Shown: positions 9,629 through 20,803 of the stretch, piece after piece
How the letters are laid out: each line of letters starts with the position of its first letter
Numbering within the stretch: the stretch's first letter is position 1
Source: Saccopteryx bilineata
Lineage: Eukaryota > Chordata > Mammalia > Chiroptera > Emballonuridae
Assembly: GCF_036850765.1 (NCBI RefSeq)
Contig: NC_089492.1
Location: 99,839,022 to 99,903,021, forward strand
DNA length: 64,000 nucleotides
Direction of reading: 5' to 3'
Program-made: the position numbers and the translations under genes
Notes under the pieces: model-generated
Seen by the model: the letters and a program-made list of their open reading frames with translations, nothing else
Told to the model about the DNA's origin: nothing
Databases searched by the model: none

Positions 9629-9974
9629 CTGAAAGCACAACATTTATAGCGGTCCAGAAGATGCAATCATGCAATTAGGGATGAGCTACATAAAGCAAAC
9701 TGGATCTGTAAATTAGCTCTTGCCACAGTGGAAAGAAATAGTTTTCAGTTGTTTTTCCATCCCAACTAGGGAGACATAAACAAGACCAGGGAAGGAAATC
9801 TGACTTGTATTTCAGTAACATGGAGTGACTATAACTAGCAAGCAAGTTCCTTGAGTCTCTTCTGATACAAATTAGGTAATCAGAAAATTGGTGTATTTGA
9901 TAGCTTCAATAAAGACAAAAATTGGGAGGGGGGAAAGACTGGGGCAACAAATGATACTTATTGTCTCCAATAAC

Positions 9975-10385
9975 CAGGTACTTCCTCTACCTTTAATAAG
10001 AGAACCTCCAACTCTAGGTTGGGTGTATGGGAACTCAGCTAAAGATTACATTACCCAGACTCCTTTGAATTTGGGAGTAGCAAGTGATAAATTTCTGACT
10101 AATGGGATATCATTGGAAATGGTATCTGTGCACTTTTCAGGTCAAACCTTAGGAAATAGGTGTGACCTTTTCCTTCTTGGGTTTTTCTTTCCTGCTAGCC
10201 AAGGACAGATGATGGGAGCTGAGCAATCCCCGGGGCCATGCTGAAGACAGCAGAACAGCAGATGAAGGGCCTGGGGATCTCACACTATTGAGCCACTCTA
10301 TTTGCTCTGGACTGCTTCTACCTGGTTTCAGCCACTGTATATGAGTTTGTGTTACAACATTTAAAGTAGCATCCTAACTAACATG
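9975..10385 (+). repeat. MLT1-like LTR fragment
   Basis: Features in order match the mammalian MaLR/MLT1 LTR pattern: ttttctttcctgctagcc, gagctgagcaat, ggcctggggatct, gagccactctatttgctctggactg, tttcagccactgtat and gagtttgtgttacaac. Boundaries are approximate and the assignment is from memory. Confidence 0.5.
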
Positions 10386-10724
10386 ATTGTTTAAACAAAG
10401 CCTTATTTTTTAGAGTAATAGATTTATTGAGATATAATTCACATACTGTATAATTTACCCATTCAAAGTACATATACTATTCAATGGTTTTTAGTGTATT
10501 TACACATATGTGTAACTGTCACTATAATCAATTTTAGAATATTTTCATCATTCACAAAGAGAAACTTTTACACTCTTCAGTTATCATTCTCCATCCTGTC
10601 ATCTGTTCTCTCCCTAGTGCTAACCCAGTAATCTACTGTCTCTATGGACTTAAGAGTTTCTAGACATTTTATGTAAATTAAATCATACATGATCTTTTGT
10701 GACTGGCTTCTTTTTATTAGCATG

Positions 10725-10910
10725 TTTACTTATCTATTTATTTTTATTTTTTTATTTGTTCATTTTTAGAGAGAGAGAGAGAGAGAAGGGGGGAGAAGCA
10801 GGAAGCATCAACTCCCATATGTGCCTTAACCAGGCAAGCCTAGGGTTTTGAACTGGCGATCTGAGTGTTCCAAGTTGACGCTTTATCCACTGCACCACCA
10901 CAGGCCAGGC
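10725..10910 (-). repeat. Short SINE inside L1
   Basis: A short-class SINE with its head at 10910 and a GA run at about 10768-10790, inserted in the L1 fragment. Its head was later hit by the second SINE at 10917. Confidence 0.8.
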
Positions 10911-10916
10911 AGCCTG

Positions 10917-11265
10917 GGTTTTTTTGTTTTTTGTTTTTTTTTTACAGCGACAGAGAGAGAGTCAGAGAGAGGGATAGATAGGGACAGACAGACAGGAACA
11001 GAGAGAGATGAGAAGCATCAACCATTAGTTTTTCGTTGTAACACCTTAGTTGTTGTTCATTGATTGATTCCTCATATGTGCCATGACCACAGGCCTTTAG
11101 CAGACTGAGTAACTCCTTGCTCGAGCCAGTGACCTTGGGTCCAAGCTGGTGAGCTTTGCTCAAACCAATTGAGCCTGCGCTCAAGCTGTTGACCTCGGGG
11201 TCTCGAACCTGGGTCTTCTGCATCCCAGTCCGATGCTCTATCCACTGCGCCACCGCCCAGTCAGG
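10917..11265 (-). repeat. Long gcctgac-class SINE inserted next to another SINE
   Basis: The head at 11265 reads back gcctgactgggcggtggcgca. The body has repeated gagctcaccagcttgga-type units and a GA-rich end at about 10950. The 12-bp duplication ccaggcagcctg (10905-10916 and 11266-11277) includes the head of the older SINE, giving the insertion order L1, then short SINE, then this one. Confidence 0.85.
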
Positions 11266-12318
11266 CCAGGCAGCCTGTTTTTTTGTGTTTTTTTTTAAGG
11301 TTCATCCACGCAGTAGGATGTATCAGGACTTCATTACTTTTTATGGCTGCATAATATTTCATTGTATAGATATACCATATTTTGTTTACCCATTCAGCAG
11401 TTAATGAACATTTGGGTTGTTTCCATCTTTTAAACCCTGGTTTTTTACTTTTTCTAGAGAGGGGGTTATTGTTCCAAATGTACTTTATTTTCCCTATCAA
11501 CTAAGCTTAAGTTTTCAAAATGAGACTATTGGCTTCTCTATCTATGGGACTAAAATGATGAGTTTCTTAGACTTGAGGAAGATTCTGACTCCCAGTGCAC
11601 AAAGAAACCCAGGTTTTCCCAGCAACTTCTTTTAGGTGTTTCTCTGCAGTTGTTAATTTTTATCTCCTTAGAAAACTCTCTCAATTTTCATCAAATACCA
11701 GTTTATTCAAGTATCAAGCAGTGTCATTAAGATGCAGGTGACAATGGTTAAAATTGGCTTTTGATGAGAATGTCTTTCAGCAGATTAGCTGCCCCCTGTG
11801 ACTCCTTCCTTAGAACTTGTTTTTCCCTCTCCACTGTCACTCCTTCAGCAAACCTCTCCCTTCCTACAAACGTCCCCCTCCCTGTCAACACATACACTGG
11901 CTTCTTTATTTTTTTTCTTTATCTCCTAGTGACCACCTGGCTTTGGCCCCTTGGCCCGCCTTTGAATGACAGGTGAAGGAAACTGTGTATCTGCTTAATT
12001 CTCATCCTCTGGTTTCCTCTCCCAGCCTTAGGCTCTCTGAATTTAACAGTCGCCCCTGTGAAGTCTTCCTCAGCTCCCCAAACATCCTGCCCTCCTCCGG
12101 ATTCCCAGAGCACCGCCCCCTCCAGCCTGCAGCGTCCTTCTCCTTAGACTGCCCTCCAGTGTCTGTGCATCTCCAGGCCCTCTCTCACTGCTGCTTCACC
12201 ACAAGAATCCCAATCCGGTGTTATGCTGACACCATCACAGTGTGGGGATGTGTAAACAGGATACTCATTCAATTTTACTGTACTACTGACCGCCTTCTAC
12301 TCATAGTAATTCTATGAT

Positions 12319-12600
12319 ACTGTCTGACTGGTGGTGGTGCAGCGGATAGTGTCAACCTGGGACACTGAGGACCCAGGTTCGAAACCCCAAGGTTACCAGC
12401 TTGAACATGGGATCATCAACATGATCCCATGGTCACTGGCTTCAGCAAGGAGTCACTGGCTTAACTTGAGTTCCCCTCCCACCACCCTGGTCAAGGCATG
12501 TATGAGAAACAATCAATGAACAACTAAAGTGATGCAACTACAAGTTGATGCTTCTCATCTCTCTCCCTTCCTGCCTCTCTTTCTGAAGAAACAATAATAA
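12319..12600 (+). repeat. Long gcctgac-class SINE
   Basis: It runs from ctgtctgactggtggtggtgca through B box ggttcgaaacc, tandem-like tcactggctt units and gttgatgcttctcatctctct to an A-rich (aat)n end. It is flanked by a perfect 12-bp duplication taattctatgat (12307-12318 and 12601-12612). Confidence 0.9.
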
Positions 12601-12917
12601 TAATTCTATGATGTTATATCTTTCCCATGTACCCTGAAGTACACATGTATTGGTCTTAAGGTTCTTCCCAGGAAGGTCTTTTGACTGCTGTAGTCCCACC
12701 TCAGCCCTAAAGGACATGAGAGACGGGTGGGGGCACATCCAGGCCTCCATGCAGAGCCAGCTGGGCCATGTTCTGGGGGAACAGTCAAGCCATAGCAATG
12801 CATTTTCATACTTAGTAACTGGTATGCAACCCTACTGACTTGCTATCCTGAAATTGGTTATTCACTCCCTCTTTAATTAAAGAGTCTAGCTAGAAAAATA
12901 AGAACAAGGGGTCTAGA

Positions 12918-12948
12918 GAGAGAGAGAGAGTGTGTGTGTGTGTGTGTT
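12918..12948. repeat. GA/GT microsatellite
   Basis: An (AG)n run directly followed by (TG)n in single-copy-looking intron. Nothing suggests a function. Confidence 0.9.
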
Positions 12949-13140
12949 GGGGAGCAAGTTGTGTTCCTCTCATGGCCTCTAATCAAATGAACACAGAACA
13001 AGAGAAAAGAAATGTCAAAGGTGGTGCTCAAAAAACTCTTTCAAAGTTATAACCAAAGTGCAAATTCAACATGACCCATATTTTTGTACACACCACAGTG
13101 ATCCTGCCTACTGACACCCTCCAGGTAATAAAGCGCACAG

Positions 13141-13505
13141 AGCCTGACCAGGTGGTGGCGCAGTGGATAGAGCATCAGACTGGGATGCAGAGGATCCAGG
13201 TTCGGAACCCCGACGTCGCTGGCTTGAGCATGGGCTCATCTGGCTTGAGTGTGGGATCATGGACATGACCCCATGGTCGCTGGCTTGAGCTCAAAGGTCG
13301 CTGGCTTGAGCCCCAGGTTGCTGGCCTGAGCTAGGGGTCACTCGCTCTGCTGTAGCCCCCCCAGTCAAGGCACATATGAGAAAGCAATCACTGAACAACT
13401 AAGCTGCTGCAACAAAGAATTGATGCTTCTCATCTCTCTCCCTTCCTGTCTGTCCCTATCTGTCCCTCTCTCTGGCTCTCTTTCTGTCAAAAAAATAAAA
13501 ATAAA
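13141..13505 (+). repeat. Long gcctgac-class SINE close to THADA exon 5
   Basis: The head is agcctgaccaggtggtggcg with a B box ggttcggaacc. Several ggtcgctggcttgag units follow, then ttgatgcttctcatctctct and an A-rich tail. Flanks share an imperfect aaagc-cacaga duplication. The tail ends about 45 bp from the THADA exon 5 donor. Confidence 0.9.
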
Positions 13506-13552
13506 AAAGCACAGAAACCCAGATCCCAGTACTGGGGCAGAAGTAGCCTTAC

Positions 13553-13625
13553 CTCATCACTCGTCCGCAGGTGGTGGACAATCACTTTGGAGGCAAGTCT
13601 CAGAGCTACACTTTGAATTTCAGAC
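13553..13625 (-). CDS. THADA: THADA internal exon 5 of 7
   Basis: A short 73-bp coding exon, minus strand. The acceptor TTTTTCTAG is preceded by a good pyrimidine tract, and the donor is GTAAGG. The first base completes Arg. The peptide is then SEIQSVALRLASKVIVHHLR, TSDE, ending exactly on a codon. SEIQSVALRLASKVI is near-identical to the mammalian THADA helix I remember. A SINE of the GCCTGACCAGG class ends about 45 bp into the downstream intron (13141-13505), unusually close to the donor. Confidence 0.93.
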
Positions 13626-13936
13626 CTAGAAAAAGAAAGCCAAAAACAGCCCCCAAATCAAACATATTTTACATACAGATGGTTTTTGCAGACAGCCTAT
13701 AATCCATGCGGATGTGAATGCTGGGAATCTCCACCTGGCTACACAAACACCTCCAGAAGTAATTACTTTGTGGTTATCAATGTGATACTCTGACATCATT
13801 CTATTGCTTGAGCTTAGAACATGCCCTCAAGCTGAGATTTAGAAAGAAGTACAGGGCTGTGCGCAAGTGCACTAAATAACTAACTGATGGGACCACAGGA
13901 GGGATCAAGTTTGCACAGTGAGCACTGGGGGCAAAC
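13626..13936 (-). other. THADA: Short THADA intron between exons 4 and 5
   Basis: A 311-bp intron without any recognisable repeat. It has the weak donor GTTTGC and the acceptor TTTTTCTAG. The first about 135 bases (13936 down to 13801) are open in the frame of the preceding exon. Confidence 0.88.
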
Positions 13937-14055
13937 CTTTCACTGGAAGCAATATCCATGGTCCAGTTTAAGAACTCCTCTGAGGTTAGATGGATGCAGA
14001 GTTCTGTCTGGGGAAGCCACTCACTGGAGTCCACGCAATGGAGAATTTTCAGTAT
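13937..14055 (-). CDS. THADA: THADA internal exon 4 of 7
   Basis: A 119-bp coding exon on the minus strand. The acceptor is CTCACACAG and the peptide begins ILKILHCVDSSEWLPQTE, then CIHLTSEEFLNWTMDIASSE. It enters in phase 0 and leaves two bases (AG) that the next exon completes to Arg, giving SSER-SEIQ as in mammalian THADA. The donor reads GTTTGC, a weak form lacking the usual A/G at position 3. Reading through it stays open for about 45 codons to a stop at 13801, so retention of the following 311-bp intron would give a truncated protein. Only 581 bp of intron separate it from the previous exon. Confidence 0.94.
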
Positions 14056-14636
14056 CTGTGTGAGCCAGATTCATGAGAGAAAAACACCTCAGAAAACATC
14101 TTCAGAAGCTAAATGATAATCACTTGCAATGATAAGGGGGGAGGGGTGTCTGTCTTTCAAAATGTTCCCACTGACTTATTTCCTTGTTAATACTTTTAGG
14201 AGACCAAGATAGGGTGGAGCAGTGACATACCCAAGGGGCCCTAGTGATCTTGGATCAAGGTCTCGAGGTCCAGATTCCCAAGTCAGTGTCCCTTCTTTTT
14301 GATTATTCTTTCTAGATGGCTATCTGCCCCTAAATAAGCCATACCAGCAAAGACTGCCCTCTGACAGGTTATAGAGCTGTCAAAGCTGTTTCCTAGAATC
14401 GAGCGGCTTACTTTCAATCTGTCTTTGGTTCATCTCTCTCATCAGTACTATTATCATCAAACACTTTTCTAGTGCCCATCTATGCATGAAACCACACCAG
14501 GCACCAGACAAAGAGAGCCCTTGCCCTCCTGATGCTGAGTCTCCTCCCTATTGCTCCTGGAGAAGATCTGACCGTTCTGGTGGGTTCATCAGAGTGCGGG
14601 GAGTGGCGGGGGCAGTCACTACACCGGAGACTTTAC
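14056..14636 (-). other. THADA: Short THADA intron between exons 3 and 4
   Basis: A 581-bp intron bounded by GTAAAG and CACACAG. I see no repeat and no other signal in it. Small plus-strand open frames here are not supported as genes. Confidence 0.88.
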
Positions 14637-15016
14637 CTTGCAGAAGCATTCTGGGTGATCCTCCTTCATAGCCAACATCAAGAATGTCCCTCCCATATTC
14701 CACAGCAAGGGCGGCAGTTCCTTCTCTTCTAATCCAGAGGCTGCTGCTGAAAACCTTTGCAACAGGGCTTCCAGTGTCAGCAGGCGCACTTCAGGGAAGG
14801 GAGACTCTAACAGCTGAGAGAAGGAGATGGGACAGTCCCTCGCTGGCTCTCCAGCCTGGACTGCTGCTGCCCACACTGCAGCGATGGCCAGTTTGGTAAG
14901 GCTCTGGAGGTACTGGGGCAGGCCTGGCACCGTGAAGGTATAGGGGAATCCCGTTATTAGCTCTGATCCTGAGATGATCTTTCTGATTTCCTCCCACAAG
15001 CCAAGATGCTCCAGAA
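14637..15016 (-). CDS. THADA: THADA internal exon 3 of 7 (largest here)
   Basis: A 380-bp coding exon, minus strand. The acceptor TTTGCTTTTTAG is followed by TT CTG GAG. The donor is GTAAAG (plus 14631-14636). Entry is in phase 1 and exit in phase 0. Recognisable THADA segments in order are LEHLGLWEEIRK, SGSELITGFPYTF, PGLPQYLQSLTKLAIAAVW, CPISFSQLLESPFPEVR, LTLEALLQRFSAAASGL and AMKEDHPECFCK. These are helix-turn-helix units of the armadillo-like fold, C-terminal to the DUF2428 core in the full protein (family knowledge). An in-frame ATG just upstream, inside the intron, is not a start. The frame is intact with no stop, so this is a live exon and not a pseudogene. Confidence 0.96.
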
Positions 15017-15976
15017 CTAAAAAGCAAAAGACCAAAGGTAATCACTTTACTCAAAGTTCCACAGAAGGGCTTGGGAGACAGCAAGGCTCTGGGTACACTT
15101 GGTGGGACTACCAGTAATCTTTTCTGAGCACATTTCACACATATGATGTAGTGAGTGACTTGTCCAATAAGGTTCAGATTGCCTGTCCAGAAGCAATTTC
15201 TATTTAGGTAACACATAATTCTTCCACTGGGGGGACAAAAGGTATTCCTATCAGAAGATGTGCTCCTTGCACCCCTCCCCAGCATTCAATCCATATGGAC
15301 TCTTAAATCACCAAACCTCAGAGTTGGGCAGGATAAAGGGAAATCTAGTCCAAACTTACAGCACCCCTTCTCAGGGTCTTGGTGAAACTCTACAGTGACT
15401 TGGAGCTCACATGACAGACTATTCCATTGTTAGTAGACCTACTGGCCTAATTCTGCATTTTGAGGTTCCCAGTGAGCCCTGTAGGCATTTGAATATAGTT
15501 ATTATGCCCCCTCTGCCTTCTCCAGATAAGACACCCCTACTTCCTTCAACCATGTACCATATGATGGGGTTCACCTTCTTTCACTATTCTCATTGCCTGC
15601 CTTTGCACATGCTTCCCCTCTCTGAAGGTATGGCCCTGCAGAATGGAACATGATCCTTCCATGTGGTCTGACCAGCAGGACTGTTCCTTTCCCTGTTCTG
15701 ACACTAGGTTATGGGAGTGCACCACACTGTTGACTCATGCGGAGCATAAAGTCAGCTGAAACCATAGCCTTTCTTTTCTTGCACGGTCTACAGATGCTAG
15801 TGAGTCACCTTTCTCCCACCTTGTACTCAGCACTTAGGTCTAGACCTATTTTCTTTTTCTTTGTTTTAAACAAAAGTATATCCTTGTTAGATTTTATCTC
15901 CCTGTTAAGTTTCATGGTCTGCCTTTTAGATTGCCAAGATCTTTTTGTATTCTCTGTTTTGATAAAAAAATATTTA

Positions 15977-16323
15977 GCCTGACCAGGAAGTGGCGCGGTG
16001 GATAGAGCATCGGACTGGGATGCGAAAGGACCTAGGTTCGAGACCCCAAGGTCGCCAGCTTGAGCGCGTGCTCATCTGGTTTGAGCAAAAAGTTCACCAG
16101 CTTGGACCCAAGGTCGCTGGCTTAAGCAAGGGGTTACTCGGTCTGCTGAAGGCCCGTGGTCATGGCACATATGAGAAAGCAAACAATGAGCAGCTAAGGT
16201 GTCGCCACGAAAAACTGATGATTGATGCTTCTCATCTCTCTCCGTTCCTGTCTGTCTGTCCCTAGATATCCCTCTCTTTGACTTTCTCTCTCTGTCCCAG
16301 TAAAAAAAAAAAAAAAAAAAAAA
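15977..16323 (+). repeat. Long gcctgac-class SINE
   Basis: It has an intact tRNA-like head (gcctgaccaggaagtggcgcggtgg), B box ggttcgagacc, internal ggtcgctggctt units, and a long A tail from about 16301. It looks fairly young. Confidence 0.9.
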
Positions 16324-17319
16324 TTAAGAGTTTGCTCACTATGTGCTGAATGCTAAATTAGAAAAAGAATACTACCCTTGAGGAGTTTATAGTCTGATTT
16401 GAGAAAGAGAAATGAATAACTAGGTAATTCAAATATATTGGTGGAAATGATAACCTGAGTCTTAAAGGGGACGAAGGTGGGGGGACCACCAGAGGCCGAG
16501 CAAAGGCTCAAAGGTGTGGAGCAGAATGGACCACGTGGAGAACCACAGGCCGTCTGGTATCATTATAGCAAGAACTCGAAGTGGGGAAGGGTAGGGGATG
16601 AGGCCAGAGAAGTACTGTGGCCAGGACCCAGAGAGCCCCCTAGTACTCGTGAAGGAGCGTGGACATTTTCTGTAGGCACGGGAATGGCACAGAGGAGTTA
16701 TTTTAAGCAACAAGGTCAGGTGAACATGTTTACTGAAGTGTTCCTCTTGCTGAAAGGGTAACAGTGGTAGGGAGAAATGACGAGAGCCTAGGGGAAGGAA
16801 GGGACAGGGAGAAGATGTGTTTGAGGAGCATGAAGGAATAAAATTGGTAGCACCGAGGGACAGACTGGGGGAGGAGCCACAGTGCCTCCCAGAGCCCAGG
16901 TTCTTCAGACAACACATTCATCATCCAATAGAAACGAGGTAAACCTCAAATTGACAAGCATGCCATAAACGCCTGCAATCATATAATTATTAAGAATGTG
17001 GACTGGGCCAGCGGGGAGGAGAGAGGCCTCTGACAGTGTTATGGGCAGCCCCCTGCCTGCTCGTGTCCCCTGCCCCACTCGACGCTCTCACCAATTCATT
17101 AACCAGCTCTCTCTGGGCCTAGTCATTCCCCAGTCATGAATCCCCCTAACTTTACCATTCTTTCCACAGAATTTTATCTACTAGGACATCAGGATAGACT
17201 TTATCAAATGTCTTGCTGAAATTCAGATATCCCATAAACTGAGTATCAGTGAACACTACCAACTTCTAGAAAACTATCATAAATATGATAGAAATATAAA
17301 ATATTAAAATAACAGAAAA

Positions 17320-17708
17320 GCCCTGGCCGGTTGGCTCAGCGGTAGAGCGTTGGCCTGGCGTGCGGGGGACCCGGGTTTGATTCCTGGCCAGGGCACATAG
17401 GAGAAGCGCCCATCTGCTTCTCCACCCCCCACCCCCTCCTTCCTCTCTGTCTCTCTCTTCCCCTCCCGCAGCCAAGGCTTCATTGGAGCAAAGATGGCCC
17501 GGGCGCTGGGGATGGCTCCTTGGCCTCTGCCCTGGGCGCTAGAGTGGCTCTGGTCGCGACAGAGCGATGCCCCGGAGGGGCAGAGCATCACCCCCTGGTG
17601 GGCAGAGCCTCGCCCCTGGTGGGCGTGCTGGGTGGATCCCTGTCGGGCGCATGCGGAGTCTGCCTGACTGTCTCTCCCCGTTTCCAGCTTCAGAAAGAGA
17701 AAAAAAAA
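17320..17708 (+). repeat. Full-length Rhin-1-type SINE
   Basis: Complete head, CT-rich block, body and A-rich tail. A perfect 12-bp duplication aataacagaaaa lies at 17308-17319 and 17709-17720. It is inverted relative to the copy at 6921, and the pair brackets THADA exons 3-6. Confidence 0.92.
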
Positions 17709-18114
17709 AATAACAGAAAAAATATGAAATTTAAAAAATGACATTGGCTTGCAAATAATTCAGGAATTAAATGATAAAATATTTAGGTTATACATCAAAT
17801 TATTTAAAAACAAAGTTTGCCCAAAGAGACAGAGTGAGGGCTGAAGCTCTAATATGCCTGTTCCTATGGAGACCACCCTCCCCCATCTATGGTTGCAGAC
17901 ACACCTCTGCTCTTAACTTAGACTCTGCAAAAGTCCAGGTTCAAGCCAGAGGGCAGCCATCTCTACAAAGCAGCAGGGAAACCCCAGGCAGCTGGGATCC
18001 TCAAACTTTGTGTCATCACCTCTACTTTCAAAACCTAAAAGCCTAATCCCATTACAATTTACTAACAAAAAGACCACGCTACCACAGTCTCCAGGTATCA
18101 ATTCCGTATCCATC

Positions 18115-18489
18115 TGTAATGCCAGTGGCTGAGGCCAGGCAGGTTCACATTGGATTCGGCCAGAAAGTAGAGAAACTGCCAAGCCAAAAAGTGTTGGGCC
18201 ATTACCGTTTACTATCTAGATTCTCGCAATGGCAGACAAGCAAACCAGCAGGGGGAAATCGCTTCTCAGGCAAACAAACAGCAAAAACGGCCCCTCACAG
18301 TGGCTGGTGGGCAGGCAATCCGCAATCCACCATCCATAATCCACAATCCACCCTGAGTGCAAGTACCCATAACCTTACAAAGACTATGTACACGTGCCTC
18401 TGCCACGTGCTCACCCACTAATCAAGCAAAGTACAGTACTTGCAGCTGGTAAACCAGCAAACAAGCCTAATATAGCTATTTGCCCCACA
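18115..18489 (+). repeat. LTR-like repeat, copy 1
   Basis: It begins tgtaatgccagtggctgagg, ends tttgccccaca (TG...CA as in LTRs), and is related over both ends and parts of the middle to the inverted copy at 20458-20803. No internal retroviral coding region is seen next to it. An LTR identity is inference from the termini and the recurrence. Confidence 0.5.
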
Positions 18490-18539
18490 GACAACTACCA
18501 AAATTGCAAAATGCTTAGTGGCCTAAAATTGTTAGTGAG

Positions 18540-18760
18540 AGAAGCTGATGTGTGTTGAGTATATTTCATGCGCTACAGAGTATAATATGCCCATTATCAA
18601 TGCTAAGCAAGTTTACACTTGTTGAGTATTATTCTAAGTACTTGGACATGTATTAATTCATGTGATAAAGTAAGTATTATTATCGTTCCTATTTTACAAA
18701 TGAGGAAATAGAAATGTTAAGTTACTTGCCCAAGGTCACACAGAAATTGTAGGTAAAAAA
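18540..18760 (+). repeat. MIR
   Basis: Contains tattttacaaatgaggaaat and gttacttgcccaaggtcaca, the diagnostic MIR core and 3' region, with a diverged 5' part. Confidence 0.8.
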
Positions 18761-19105
18761 AAAAAAAGCCACCCAAAAAGTGACAAAAATGAATGCAATG
18801 AGCATTTACCTTCTATTGGAAGAATTTAAAAAAGAGTTTTCCAGAGAGAATAAAATTTAAGAGGACCCTGAAGGCTGCCCAGAGGTGCCCAATGGGAGAG
18901 GCAAGGGTAGATGCTCCAGAGGGAATTAGGAGGAGGCTAATAGGTTTGTGAATTAATGTGTCAATGGAGGCGCAGCAGGACAAGTTACGTCAGAGCCTTA
19001 AGCCAGGAAATTATCAAGTGACAGTCACTGAGGCACTTTCTCCAAACTGCTGCTTGGAATAAATATTCTGTGTTGTGCAGCAAGACCCAAAGAGATGTCC
19101 TCAAG

Positions 19106-19525
19106 CAGAGTTTCTTAAACTTGAGGGAGCACCTGAAACAGCTGGAGGGCTTGTTGAACTCCAGTCTGTGGCTGGGGCCTCACCCCCAAAGTCTCTGATT
19201 TAGGAGCTCTGGGGTAGGGGCTGAGAATCTGCACTTCTAACAAGCTCACAGGTGATGCTGCTGCTCTGAGCCCGGTACTTGGAAAGTCTCTGCCCTGAGG
19301 TGACGGTTCTCAGCCAGACACTTTAAAATATATATATAATAATAATAATTATTATTATTATTTTGCCAGACATTATTAAAACCACACATGCCTGGATCTC
19401 ACTCTTGTAGATTCTGATTCAGTTGGTTTCAAGGTGGGCACAGACACCTGTAGTCGTAAGCAGCCAACAGGTAATTCCATGTACCCCAACTGCAAACCAC
19501 ACCCCTAATCCGACTCCCACAGGAT
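19106..19525 (+). repeat. MER5-type hAT MITE fragments
   Basis: 19106-19290 carries caaagtctctgatttaggag and aagctcacaggtgatgctgc, typical of MER5A. 19306-19525 holds a second related piece around a TAA/AATA microsatellite (19325-19365). Confidence 0.65.
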
Positions 19526-20457
19526 CTGGAGGGTTTATAGGTGGGTAGGTAGGGCTGCAGTTCCAAGTATGGCACAGGTCATTAACAGCCCAGTGCCTCA
19601 CCATAGTGAATTCACCACGCCCCATTTTCTCTTACAAATAGAAATACCAAAGGAGGGGAAGTCACCAAGAATTCTAAAGAATTAATAGGCACTGTAAAGG
19701 CCCCTGGCAGGCAGTCTGACCTTCAACGTCGGCTTCCTATGGACAGGTTTTGTTGTAGGTTTAGTCTGTAGCAGTGACTCAGAAAGACCAGGCTCTGCTC
19801 TCAAGGAGTTCCCATTTAGGTGGGGACCACAAACACCCTCTCCCCCCCAGTGCCTAGAGTGGGGCGTCTCTAGGTGCCACAGGGGGTTGGATTCAGAAAT
19901 CCTCAATGCTGTAACATAAGCAGCTACACTGACTAAAAAAGACATATTGCTTTCCTCTCTTGCATAGTGATTTTCTCAGCCCAGGAAGTACTTTAAATTC
20001 ACTGGGAGAGCTTTAGAAAAACACTTAGGTCAGGGGACACTTGAACGCATCTGTGGGGCAAGCCTGGTTTTAAAGTGACCCTGGTGATTCTACTGCCCAG
20101 CTGGGGCTGACAGCTACTGTTTCACCGTCCCCACAATCCCACGGCTGGCAGATTCACCGAAGTGTTTTCTCCGCCAGGCGAAGCACTGTTTTGTGTCCTG
20201 CCCTTACCAAGTGCACTTCAAAGTCTAGATCTTCACAAGGTAACTATTTCTGTTTTTATGAGTGCCTGTTGTCTGCAGGACACAAAATACTGAAGTTAGT
20301 TCTTTGATGGGGTCCTCAGTCTGAGGTTTAGCAACCTTCTTCTCTAGAAGAGAACTGTTCCACTAGCAATTTCAATTTTGATTGCTTTGGGTTTCTTCCC
20401 ATCTCTCTAGGAAAGACAAGTGTTCAATGGAAGAATCAAATAGCTCCTTAGATGGTG

Positions 20458-20803
20458 TGTGGGGAAAACAGCTGTGTTAGGCCTGCTCGCTGGCTTCCCC
20501 AATGCAAGCACTTTGCACAATTAGTGTGTCAGCACGTAGCAGAAAGCCACGTGTGTCTCTCTGAACAGCTATGGGTGCTTTCCCACAGGGGCGGTTCTCC
20601 CAACTCACGCTCCCTGGTTCCCTGGGGCGGCGTTCCTGATACCTTGCTTTCCACCACCAAAAGTGGGTTTTCCTTTGCTAATTCGTTCACCTGTCTCTGC
20701 AAGCCTCCAGTGAACTGGTATGGCACTTTCTGGCTCTGCAGTTCCTCTACCGTCTGCCTGAATTCAATGTGAGGCTGCCTGGCCTCAACCACCAGCATTA
20801 CAT
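20458..20803 (-). repeat. LTR-like repeat, copy 2 (inverted)
   Basis: On the minus strand it begins tgtaatgctggtggttgagg and ends gctgttttccccaca. It matches copy 1 at 18115 at both termini. The flanks cgcca and cacca could be a 5-bp target duplication with one mismatch. The open frame inside it is not a gene. Confidence 0.5.

Larger units (their letters stand above)
10400..11445 (-). repeat. Antisense L1 3' fragment split by two SINEs
   Basis: L1 text is visible at 10408-10725 (tttattgagatataattcac onward to ttttgtgactggcttctt) and resumes at 11295-11445 (ggttcatccacgcagtagg, cataatatttcattgtat). The middle, 10725-11277, is two stacked minus-strand SINEs. No coding frame survives. Confidence 0.85.
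9629..13552 (-). other. THADA: THADA intron between exons 5 and 6
   Basis: A 3,924-bp intron holding an MLT1-like LTR (about 9975-10385), an antisense L1 fragment split by two SINEs (10400-11445), and SINEs at 12319 and 13141. About 11450-12300 and 12615-13135 show no feature I can name beyond the GA/GT microsatellite at 12918-12948. Confidence 0.85.

Noticed and set aside
14486..14899. Plus-strand open frames over THADA exon 3
   Set aside because: They are the antisense shadow of a well-supported minus-strand exon.
18115..20803. Complete endogenous retrovirus between the two LTR-like copies
   Set aside because: The copies are inverted, not direct, and the interval has MIR and MER5 sequence with no gag, pol or env-like frame.
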